A model generated the notes under the pieces. That model saw only the letters and a list, made by a program, of their open reading frames with translations. It was not told the origin of the DNA and did no database searches. DNA of 64,000 bases from Prosapia bicincta (lineage: Eukaryota; Arthropoda; Insecta; Hemiptera; Cercopidae): positions 211,995,075 through 212,059,074 of the forward strand of contig JBAIZL010000001.1 in NCBI GenBank assembly GCA_036971475.1, read 5' to 3'. A program made the translations under genes and the position numbers. Of this stretch, positions 1 through 12,000 are shown one piece after another; the first letter of the stretch is position 1; every line of letters begins with the position of its first letter.

Positions 1-2093
1 GTTTACTCTGACAACGAAAATGCTCCAAGGATAGGTCTGACAGCTCCGACGATGACGATGAGGCGTCTTCAACATGGCCACAATATTGTCATTTTCCCGG
101 AGAATTGCTAAAATATTTGAAGCCTGTTTTTGAATAATATGTTCTTATTTGTTGTTCCCCTACCATATCTAAGTACGAAAATACATTTCTTGTCATAATA
201 TATATATACCAATTGGCCGGACATAGTTTTTTTATAGCGTAAATGACACCTACATAAACTCCGTCAGGCCAATTGGTCTGACATTGTTTTTGAGGTATTT
301 ATATTTTCTTATCTCTGCAACATGCATAATATTTTTTGTTTTGTGTGTAAACAATAAAACAACAAAACCACATTTTCGTGTTCCATTTACGCACATAATA
401 AGCTGACTGGTGAGTAAAGTGTTTTGGCACGAAGAGACGTAAAAGTGTCACTTGTGATCGATTTGTGAGTTTATAAATATTTTGTATATAGAACGCAAGT
501 GTAAACATATTCTCTGTCTAATAAGTAATGCTTCAGATCCAAGGAATACTACACAAGATTTCATAACAAGCAAACGTTTTAAAATTTAATTTACTGCTTA
601 AGGAATTGACGGTATAGTTAACTTTTTAGTAAGGATGAATTTATCTAAGGTGAGTATTAAAAAGGTGGGGGTGGGGTTGTATATAGTATTTATTTTGTTA
701 TTTTTTAGAAATTATTATAAACACTTGGTTAGAACTATTTAGATATGAATTACTTATTGACATTGTGTGTAAACTTATTGTTATCATTGAAAAACATTGT
801 AAATGGCGGCAGGAAGGGTTGTAGGTACTTAAATTTTGTCGTGCTACTTTTTCTATAACTATAACTAAGTGTTGTGACTGGATAAAAGGTTTGTCAGTAT
901 CCAGGAACAATTGGGAGAGAAACCCAACAGTTGGACAGTCAACAAACATCACCTGAGATACGAGAACAGGCACCACCGGTACATGAACGTACCAGAAATG
1001 ATGTCACCAAAACTGACGAAAATGAATGCCTACCCAACTTCAGATGACATATTGGGTCCATCAACAATATTTTCAATGCAAGTAATCAATAATATCTTTT
1101 CAGCAATTTTGATGCGCAACTATAAAACATTGCTGCATTCAACGTGTTAATGTGTTTTGTCTCCATGTTTCAAATAAGTATGTGCAGCATATTTCTCATG
1201 TTCAAGCAATTGTTTTTGCCTTTCGAAGCTGTTCACCACAATGAAAGATATTTACGTCTGTCCTAATGTGTTCTCAGAATGACAGAACACACAAAGTAGG
1301 ATTTTTATTGCTTTCCTAATATTTATAACTAACTTGTCATTTGGCCATTTAGGTAAATTTCTTCCTCTAGTTTTTTACCACTTTATCATTTAATTGTGGG
1401 TTAGAGGCTGCAGTGTGTTCTTAGAACAGTGGCACTAGATCTGTAGCACTTTCCTTTACATGTTGTTATTTAAACAATATATTGTTGTAATGATAGTTAA
1501 AACATATGGTGTTAATATGTGTGAGTATTTAATAAAATGTTTTAGTTATAAAAGTTTGTTTTACAAATGTGAAAAGTGAAGTAATTATTCGCATGAATGT
1601 TAGAGGAACCAAATAGGGTTTAAACTGTAAGTAGCATTTCATTTTTTTCATATTTAGTATCAATATTTATTATTTTACTTATAATCATTCGCTTTTGATA
1701 ATAATGATTACAAATAATCAATTAAATGGATTAAAGCAACACAATTCAGTCGGTATGATCACTGAATTCAGAATTATTTAAATTCCGTTGAACACTAATA
1801 ATTTAATCCATAATAAGTTAAGGAAATAGGTTTTTATTTAAACACTTTCAGAATATAGTAAGTGCAAGCTTTATTTCCTTTTAAAGCAACAAAACACAGT
1901 TGATGTAGTAATACCTGCACACAGTAATACTGACTAACACTTTGTGTTTTGTTTTAACTACTGAGTTCGTTTCTGCAGATAAAAATAATTATGTTAGTTA
2001 AGTATAACATTGGGTTTGAGTTGAAATCGTTGTTGTGATGTATTTAATTAATTTTTCATTTTTTCCTTATGTTAATTAAAATTTGTTTTATAG
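1..2093. other. Left flank / upstream intron of helicase gene
   Basis: No confident gene is visible here. The stretch ends in a 3' splice acceptor (TTTTATAG at 2086-2093), so its right part is probably intron of the helicase gene. Two direct copies of a short motif (CCAATTGG followed by a GACAT-like tail) lie near 210-285. A 42-codon open frame at 12-137, open at its left side with no start codon, has an acidic run (SDSSDDDDEAS) and is listed separately. The rest is AT-rich without recognisable repeats. I found no exon encoding helicase motifs I-III here. Confidence 0.5.
12..137 (+). other. Short open frame with acidic run, possibly a TE or exon remnant
   Basis: After a TGA at 9-11 the frame stays open for 41 codons to a TAA at 135-137, with no ATG. 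It encodes a Ser/Asp-rich run (SDSSDDDDEAS) and then a tail ending in FPGELLKYLKPVFE. Acidic N-terminal stretches occur in piggyBac transposases and many nuclear proteins, but the tail does not match anything I know. It could be the end of a coding exon beginning off the window, or chance. Confidence 0.15.
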
Positions 2094-2290
2094 GATTCTC
2101 AGTGTAGCTCACTCCCTCCTCTTAAAGTGTATGCTCTCTATGCATCTTTGTCCACTTCTAAGCAACTTGACGTGTTTCGACCAACACCTCTTGGTTCTAG
2201 AAAAGTAATATTAAGTACAAATATTGCAGAGACTTCGGTCACGATTAGTGGAATCAAATACGTAATAGATAGCGGTATGGTCAAATCAAG
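2094..2290 (+). CDS. DHX33: Helicase exon A (motif V)
   Basis: The exon is 197 bp, entered in phase 0 after TTTTATAG and leaving two bases (AG) of a split arginine codon before GTAATA. It encodes the start of the C-terminal RecA domain: [17 protein letters not shown], then [16 protein letters not shown] (motif V) and the strand [11 protein letters not shown]. Motif V couples RNA binding to the ATPase site in DEAH helicases. Confidence 0.9.
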
Positions 2291-5200
2291 GTAATATTTT
2301 TACTATTCGTATCACCTTAAAAATACTTCGTAGGTCACCCTCTCTAAAGAGAACATACCTTGTATTTACAGATTATAGTTATACCCTCTGTTGTTGGGGC
2401 CTGGGTCGTTAAATGTACAAAAGGATTTTTTCCTACATAAATTAGTTACTATTTGATATTATTTTAAATTTGTAGTCTTGGGTTTATTATATTAATTGTA
2501 ATTGATAATATTTAAAATCAAACGCAACTAAATATGTTCATTTTCCAGGTATTATTGGTTTTCAATAGAAGATAAAATTAGTTGAAAAGATTGTTTAAAG
2601 ATCATGTTGAAATAACATTAAAGGTCAGATGATTCACTTGTGACATTTATAGCATCTTATGGTGAAGTTGTTACTTAGAAAGATATAGCATGAATTGGGA
2701 CTAGCAATCTGATGAGGAATTGGGGATTTACAGTGAGGATTTTTTTGTTTTGTTTTTAGAAGATTTATTGGTACTATTAGAAACATTTGTTGTAAACTAG
2801 AGAATTTGCAAAGATATCTATCTTGCTTCAGTTTCAAAAATAAATAAGGTAATAAAGTCTAAGATTTTTATATTTAATAAACCTGGAGTGTTGATTAGTG
2901 TCGAATATCAAGATTTACATTGATCAATATATGGATTTCGAGGTGGTGTGGCCCATTAATGTTACCTTTAATCAGAAAATAAACAAAAACTTTTTTATTT
3001 CTGGAAATGTATCCTCAGGTATAAATGTTGAAATACTTTACATTTAATACTGCACTACTGACTAGCTGGATACAAAGAATCAGTTTTGTATGTTGACATA
3101 ATGTATGCATTTCCTTTAGTTAAAAGAGGTTACACACAGAAATTACAAAATTGAAAACAAAAGAGATCAAAATTATTAAGTTCCTTATAAAATACTAATA
3201 GATAAGCTAGGTTTATGATTGGTATACAGAAATATCTTGCTTGACACTTCCCTGTTTAGCATTGATTCGCAATAGTGCTTCTATGATTTGCCTTAAAGGT
3301 CATGGTAGATATGTATAGACATGCTTATCACCTCTAGGCAATTAGAATATGGCAGCCACCCTCCCAGCTACTGTCCCATATAAATGAACATACTGTCTCG
3401 TTAATATGACAATTATTTAGGCTACATAGCCTACTTATTTATGTTACTTTATTATCTGTAATCATGTTAACAAGTCATTCGGTCTCAGTTATGTTGAACG
3501 AGCCACTGTGAGAATATAGCATGTCTATTTCTTTTAACTTACTAAATGTCAGTTTCTAAAAGTTCAAGAACTTTGTTAAAACTAACATAGCGTATCAATT
3601 CAAGTTATGAAATTACAACTTCTAAGGTAGTTGGAAGCAGATTTAAACCTAATTACAAAAAAGGAAAAGAAAAACAAATAAATATATTACAATATTAATG
3701 AAGTTACATTATCACAGGATATGATGATGCAGTCAAAGGTAAATATTTAAAAAAATGTACTCATCTCACTAAACACTAATTTATTATTAGAAATGAGTTT
3801 CGGCAACAATATCGCCTTCATCAGTGTTAGGTTAATACAAACATATTTTGTTAAACAACATCAATACAAATTAATGATATATCTCGTTTCATACAATTCA
3901 TCTAGAAAACAAATAATATAAAACATTTAAAAGTCAAAGAACAAAGTAAATCTACACTATAAAAACCTTTTGCTCAGAAGAGTTATCTATTTTACATTAT
4001 TATTTATCCTGTAAATGAATTAACAAGCCTAAAACAGTTTTACAAAAACCTTTTTATAAATGGGCTCTATAAATTATTCACCAAAAAATAAAATAAATAG
4101 CATTACACCACACAAACTCATAATCTCAATCACAAATAAGATAGAAAAAAGTTATCATATACAAAATTATAAAAAATATTAAAAAATAGTTATAAAATTA
4201 CACAATGTCCTTAAATTAATAATTTTTAAAATTTACATTTTGTCTAAATTTTGACTAGTGGTAACAATTTGTAACACTTAAGAAGTTTTAATCTGAAACC
4301 AAAACACTTAATTTATCTCAAACAATACAAAAACAACACAAAAAGACCAGAAGATAACATAACTATATATGTTTAACAAAACAACACCGAGTTTGGATGA
4401 ATCTTGAACAAAACCTGATTCATTGTTGACTGTGAAATCTCAAAAATCGTTTATGGTCCAGGCCTCCCAAGCATTAAGAGTGTTTTAACTCGTTGAGTTA
4501 CATTGACTTTAAGAAATGCTGACTGTCCAGGCAGTATATGGCTATGGCAGTATTCAGGTCTGTTGGTTCTAAAATGAACAATATGTTCCTTAATTCTTGT
4601 TTTTATACTCCTATGGGTTTGAACAATATATACTCTAATCACATACTTTTACATTTTATGTTGCAAACTCTCAATTTTGGTGTATAATTTTAATCTTCTT
4701 TTTTCAAACAGCGTTGTTTCATTAAACATTTATAGTTTTATTAGTGTTATACATTTTTATTTTATCTTCTGTTCTGTTCGTGTCATTATTTTAGGGTTTT
4801 AGTTGAATTGAGCACTTCGGTTTCTATTTAAGCTTAATAAGTGTTATAAATTGCTACCACTAGGCAAAATGCTTTAGACAATGTGTCTAAAAGTTTTAAT
4901 GATTTTAAATTTTTGTATTTCTAGTATTTTGATTTTGTATTTTATAATAGCTTTTAATAATTTTTTAGATATTGAAATCTTGTTGCTGCTCATGATGAGC
5001 TGGTTGTTAATTACTTATTACACCTTTGCTATTACTTGCGACCAGACTTTTTGTTAACTAAAGGTCTGGTCGCAAGTAATAGCAAAAGTGTAATAAGTAA
5101 TCTTTTAGATGGCAACAGTTTTCTATTATAGTTGTGATTGTGATTGTGTGCTTTCGTAATATAATTTATTATATGTATATGAATAGTTTATAGACCCTAT

Positions 5201-6043
5201 TTATAAAAATGTTTAAAAAACTGTTTTAAGCTTGTTGAAACATTGTCAAATTAGATGATCCAGGAAAAAATAATGTAAATAGGTAATAGATAATTTTACA
5301 CTATCTAGATAATTTTACATTATCTATTAAATTAGATAATTTTTCTGTGTAAATAGTTCAGTTGTGTCGATAAGTTTACTTTGTTGTTTTACTTTTAAAT
5401 GTTTTATTGTATTTATACTCTAGATGAATTGTACGAGACAAGCTCAATTGTTATTTGTACTGATGTTTTTTAATAAAGTATATTAGTCTTAGCTTATCAC
5501 AGCACTTTTGTTTAGTAATGAATGGCCATGAAATGCATCTTTAGCGATAAATGGGATTATTATTGTACTAGATTGTTATAGGTTTGTAAGTGCATCACAA
5601 GCTGAAATACATTTATTGTATTGTTAATTAAATATCTGATAAAAACAGAAAATAGGTAAGTATCTGCTAAACAGATATAATTGTTCACTTTAGGAAGTCA
5701 TTCAAGTTATACAGTTAAAATACATTTATTAATAGCTTGATAATATAAGATTCCTTAAAAGCTAGCATACAGATCCTAGCTATTGTGTAAATACGGAGAG
5801 TTGCATGGGAAGCAGGAGGTTGGTACTTACTTAAGTCTTGTAATGTCATGATTGAAATATTCTTGTGCTTTTACTTGATCTTTCTATAGTTAAAATCGAT
5901 TATATACAACATATCATTCATTAGAGTAATATTAAACAAAAAGCATTAACATCCAGTGTTGTGATAGATGATATTTAAAGCAACATGTAAGGAATAGTAG
6001 GGCTGTAAAGTAGTTAGAATTCTTGAAAATATACAAATTTCTA

Positions 6044-6078
<35 letters not shown>

Positions 6079-9000
6079 CACGTTTTCCAGTTTGCTGTCA
6101 CAGCATTGTTGCCATGCAATGGGAAACCTCACTCAGCTGGGTAGATTCCAATCATCTGCCCAGCCTAAGTTTATTGGGGGTGCCTTTGTAACCAACTTAC
6201 TGCTTTTTCAAAACTAAGATTGTTGGAAAATAAACAAAAATTAAAGAAACCTAGTAATTAATACAATAAAGTATATAGTAATAATACTATAGTGATACTA
6301 TATTATATAGTAGGAGTAATACTACATATAATAATAGTATAAAATATATAAAGTACTATAAAACATATCAAATAATATATAGTAATATAGTAAAATTAAA
6401 GGGACAATAATACAAGAAATGACAATAAATTGCCGTTGGTCATGCGTTGATAGAGGTCTTTACGTAAATATATACTTTGGTCATGGGTTGGTAACAGATT
6501 TTATGTAGCTATTGTTAAGTGGTAGCCGTCTTTAAGGAGTTATTAAGATTTCTGTTGGGAAAGCATTTTGAAGAGGATAAAAGTAATATAGCTAAAATTG
6601 TCTAAAATAAGGTTTTCATATTCCCATATTTACTAGGCAGAACTTGTATTTGTGTAATTAAGTATGGAAATTATTTATAACCTATTCATGATTAAATCTT
6701 TTCTCATCTATTACATATCCTGTTAAAGTAGTATTTTATGTAGACCCTTGAAAACCACAATAAAGGGAATTCACTAAATGTATTTTAATATCTTCTAACA
6801 ATTGGATAGTAATACTTCTTTTAATGTATTCTCTTTTTAATTTGTGAAGTAGTGAATGAAAAGATCTGTTATGTGATTTGATTGGTATTAAAATTGTATA
6901 AAAATAATAATTTTAGTTGAAAATGCTTAAAAGAAAATAGAATAGTTAAATTAATGAACTCAATTTGTATGGTAAAAAAAAAACATTAATGGGGTCAATT
7001 TATGATGGTAGGGTGAAAAATTCTTGGTCTAACAATGAAAGATCGGGATTTTCAGTTTAAAAGATTTTATTTTTCTACATAATCTCCCTTGACTTCAACA
7101 CACTTGGTCCAGCGTTCCTCCAACATCAGTATTCCTTCCCGGAAGTGAGAGTCTGAAAGACTGTTTAATTATTCATTGATGGCCCTCTCAACTTCTTCAT
7201 TGGAGGCAAAACGGTTTTCAGAAATAAATTTCTTAAGGTTTGGGAAGGGATGAAATTCACAGGTTGCCAAATGAGGAGAGTAGAGGGGATGACCGATTAA
7301 ATCGTACCCCAAATCTCGCAAGTTTCCTATTACAAACACACTTTTGTGAACAGGTACGCAGTCTTGATGAAAGATGATTTTCCTTTTTTTTCAAGCCAGG
7401 CCTCTTCTCACGAATTTTGCCATTCAGGTGGTCAAGAAGGTAAGAATAATATTCACGTTTAATTGTTCTGACTTTTTCAAGGTAATCAATTAACAAGATC
7501 CTTTTGGCATCCCAAAATATACTGGCCATGACCTTTCCAGCAGATGCAATCGACTTCATTTTATTGGAGCTGAAGCACCAGCTTCCACCCTCTATTTTGA
7601 GTGTTGTTTAGTTTCAAAGATGCAGTGGTGGGCCCATGTCCTTGATTTCATCCAAACATTGCTGTGAATGTCATTTGCGTATTTGCTTTTGATCCGCATT
7701 TTGTAAATGTGGGATCCACCTTCCGCAGAGCTTTCGCATTGCTAATTCTTCGAGCAAGTTGTTTCACACCCTTTCTTCTGATATCCCCTCAGCCTCAGCT
7801 ATCTCATGCTCCTTTACTCTCATATCCAACACGATATCGTGCACCTTTTCCATAGTTTCCAGTGTGGTTGCTGTTTTTGGCCTTCCTTCACTGTGGGTTA
7901 TCTTCCAGCAGTGTGCAACCATGTTTAAATTCAGGTATCCACTTTTTAACTGTTGACATTGAAGGAGCAGAATTCCCGTACACTTTTGTCAAGAAATTTT
8001 TTAGGGATTAATCCATCTGGAACAAAAAATTTCATCACCCCACCATATTCAAGTTTAAATATGGTTTTAATTTCCACAAAAAAATATGCTAGACGTCTAG
8101 TACAAAAAATTCTTGTACACAAACTACTTGAGCGAACAAGTTAAAGCTTATCATACGAACTAATGACATGTGCGCACAGGCAGGAAAGATAAATTTTAAC
8201 TGATTGGAATCCCATCTCTGGGTCAGGCCAAGAACTTTTCACTTTACCTTGTTACCATGGTTAACTCCAAGTTTCAGTACAAGGCAGAATGTATGAGATA
8301 ATTGTGTGTATTTAGTTTAAAACATTAACAATATAAAACTAAGCCATGTTCAGTTTATTTTAAATTACTTTGATCCTATTTAAATGCACAATTCTGAGTA
8401 GTTTCATCAGATTATTTTCAAACATTTTTGGATTATTGATGCTATATGGCATTTAATCCTCTTATTTTCTGTAGGTAGGTTTTTGCCGCTTGAAAGCCTA
8501 ATAATTTATTTTACTGATTGCTTACATATCCTTCAGTATTGAACCATTACTAGGTTGAACTTTGTTCATAAGATGTATGGATTGTTTTAAATGGAAAACC
8601 ACCACTGAGTTTGAAAATATGCATCTTTATATGAATGTGGCTTCAGAGTATTAGATAAAATCTCACGGAATTAGTGTTGAATGTTTTCCTGTTAATATAT
8701 TGTAGACAATAAAATTAATATGAAACATAAACTAAATTCTATATTATTTTTTTTAAGAACTTTGTGTAGTAAGTTATTCTTAAACTATACATTTTTATTT
8801 CTAATACCATGTTGAGAAAAAGAACAGCAAAACGACCATAGCATGATATTTTGTGGTTAACATTATCACATATCCATAATTATTTATGTTCAATGATACA
8901 AATATGACAATTAAGCATTTTTCAATTTTATTTTTTGTGTTTAAAGTCAAATTTTTAATAACAGACATTAAATAAAGTTTGAGTGATTTTATTTTTATAA

Positions 9001-12000
9001 TCCAGACATTCAACTTACTTATATTTTTCATTAAACTTAAATCTTATATGATAACATAAAATTATACTGACAACTATTTGTTTGTTTTCTAGAACCCATC
9101 ATGCTGGAACTGGTCTAGATATTTTGAAAGTACAAAGGATTTCCCAAGCTCAGGCATGGCAGAGAGCAGGAAGAGCCGGAAGAGAAGCTGCAGGAATTTG
9201 CCACAGGGTTTATACAAAAACAGTAAGATTCAGAAATTTTCTCAAAAAATTATTTTACAATGAGATTAGTATTCTTATTTATTTATTCACAGTTTTATAC
9301 TGAAAAGAAGATTTTTCACTATCATATATGTCTTTTTCTATTTTCTACTTGCAGCATATAGTCATGTGGCGTGGTACCGTTTATATGAATTTGTGACCAC
9401 TTGGGAGGCTCTTGGTAACTTGGTTTGAGCCTACAGCCAAATTTTATATACGAGGTGCGTTCAAAAAATACCCGGAATGTTTAAATTTTGCAAGTTCGGA
9501 GAGTCCGATTGTCAAAAATATTTTTTTATTGTGTTGGTATACATGCCCCTGAAGTATGACCCAATTTTCCCTCCACAAGACGTGGTAAGAGTGTAACGTT
9601 CAAGCCCTTTTTACCTCAGGTAAGTTTTTACTTTATTAAAAAAATGTGTGTTGATTACTAATTAACAAATTAATTAACCTTACTTACCAGGGCTTCTAGT
9701 TCTCCGTCATAGCTCAGGCAGATACTGTCTGTCTATGGCGGTCTTCTTATCTTGAAGGTAGAACTAGGTTACTTGACATGATAATTTAAAGCTTTAAAAT
9801 AGAAAGTTTTACAATTTATTAATCAATGACTAATTACAAAACAACAAATGACACCAATGTGTCTAGTAATTTACTTTTAATTACTGCTAACTATTCCATA
9901 CATTTTAATTACTTATTAACCTTTAAAATTTATATATATCAAGAAGGTAGTAACTTAAGTTTTTTCCAATTTAATTTTTAGGAATGAATATTCAAAGGAC
10001 AATTTCTACCGTTCATGTGTTAATCGTTTATCATTTAAAATTCAAGTTAATTAACATTAAAATACATTTCCTTTATTATTACCTAAAACGTACCTGGTTG
10101 TGCACATTACTCGTAAAACACTATAACACATATAATTAATTATTGCACATCGATTTTTGCGCTTTAATCACTACACACAGCTCTTGCAATTAGCGCTCTT
10201 AAAAAAAAAAAAAAAATACAAATTTTTACTCATTTGAAACACATAAATAATCGCTTCTGACTTCTTCTTTAGTTGCGTTTATAAAATTTGGTACCGGCCT
10301 TGACATCTTAAATTTTGAATACTGGAAGCTTACAATCTCTAGGTTACGTCCGAAAGTGCCATCACGTCCGTCTTGTTCAAAGACTTTTTGAGAAGTGGGG
10401 TCGTTGCAAGGATACGCTAACTGAATTTCCCACCCTTACTTATCATTTTGAATTTTTTGATTGGTGCTTCGGATCAGGCGATATCAGACCATGTTTATGT
10501 CACATGGCGTGATGTGCTTATTTACCTCAAGTTACTAACTCGTACGATATTTTTCTATTTCGCCCGCTAGGAACGCTCACCACCTACGCTAGTTTCACAA
10601 TGTGCACCAATAAAACAAAAATTTTCTTTTATATTGGGACGATATAATTATTAAATAAAAATTAAATATATAAATGAATTTATATGTAACACCTAATTTT
10701 TAAGAGTGTTACAAGAGGGAGGACTGGGAAGTGGCAAGGAGGATAGTAACTCCACAAAGGGTAAGATGGGCTATAGGCACATTTAAACCCTACAAATCTC
10801 CAGGTCCATATGGGATCTATCCTGTGCTGCTGCAGCAGGAAATGGATATGCTAGTGCTGGTGCTTACTAAATTATACAGGCTAAGCATTGCTCTAGGGCA
10901 TGTGCCGGCAGCCTGGAAATCTAGTAAGATGGTCTTTATACCTAAGCCCACCGGTAACCAATCGGAAGGGAAAGGATACAGACCTATTACTCTCATGTCC
11001 TTTATTCTTAAGGGACTTGAAAAACTGGTTGATAGGCATATTAGGGGGGGGGGGGTGCTTTGGCCATAAAACCACTGCATTGGAACCAGTATGCTTATCA
11101 ACCGGGGAAATCCTGCAAGGGAGCTCTCCATCAAGTGGTTGGTAGGATAGAGCAAATGATCGCTAAGAAAGGTTGTGCCATTGGTGCCTTCCTCGACATT
11201 GAAGGGGCTTTCAATAACCCCTCAGTGGAGACGATGGTAAATGGTGCAAGACTTCATGGAGTGGATGCGACCACTTGTGGCTGGATAAGTTCCATGTTAA
11301 CAAACAGAAGCATTTCTGTAGAGGTGGCAGGGGAGGTCAGAAGGGCGGAGACAAGTCTGGGCTGTGCACAGGGGGGGGGGGTTCTCTCTCCTCTGTTGTG
11401 GTGCCTAGTGGTTGACAACCTTATTGAACTTCTGAATGAACAGGGGTACTTCTGTCTGGGATATGCGGACGACATAGTTGTTCTGATCCTGGGCAGATTC
11501 CCTGATACAGTCCTTGAGGTAATCAGAAATCCTCTAAGACTGATTGAAGAGTGGTGTAATAAGGAGAACCTTAGGGTAAATCCGAAAAAGACTGCTCTTA
11601 TTAACTTCACCAGACAGCGAAGAGATCTGACGACCAGGATGATTTGCTTGTTTGGTGAATACCTTGAGTTTGTGGGGGAGGTGAAGTACCTGGGAGTTAT
11701 TCTGGACAGGAAACTCACCTGGAACCCACATCTTGAGAGAACAGTTAACAGGGCCAAAAGGGCCCTGATGACAATGAGAAGAATGGTGAGTAAGAAATGG
11801 GGACTGAAGCCATCAATGATGCACTGGATGTATCTGAGGGTGATAAGACCTATGATTACCTATGGAGCTCTGGTGTGGTGGCCAAAGGCCAACCAGGCAC
11901 AGACAAGAGCTCAACTGAGCTCTATCCAGAGATTGGCCTGTCTGTGCACACTGGGAGCGATGTCAACTACACCTGGTCAAGCAATGGAAGTAATGCTTAA

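Noticed and set aside
911..1150. 79-residue plus-strand frame near the left edge as a helicase exon
   Set aside because: It lacks helicase motifs and fitting splice sites.
11254..11757. 167-residue minus-strand frame
   Set aside because: It is antisense to the reverse transcriptase.
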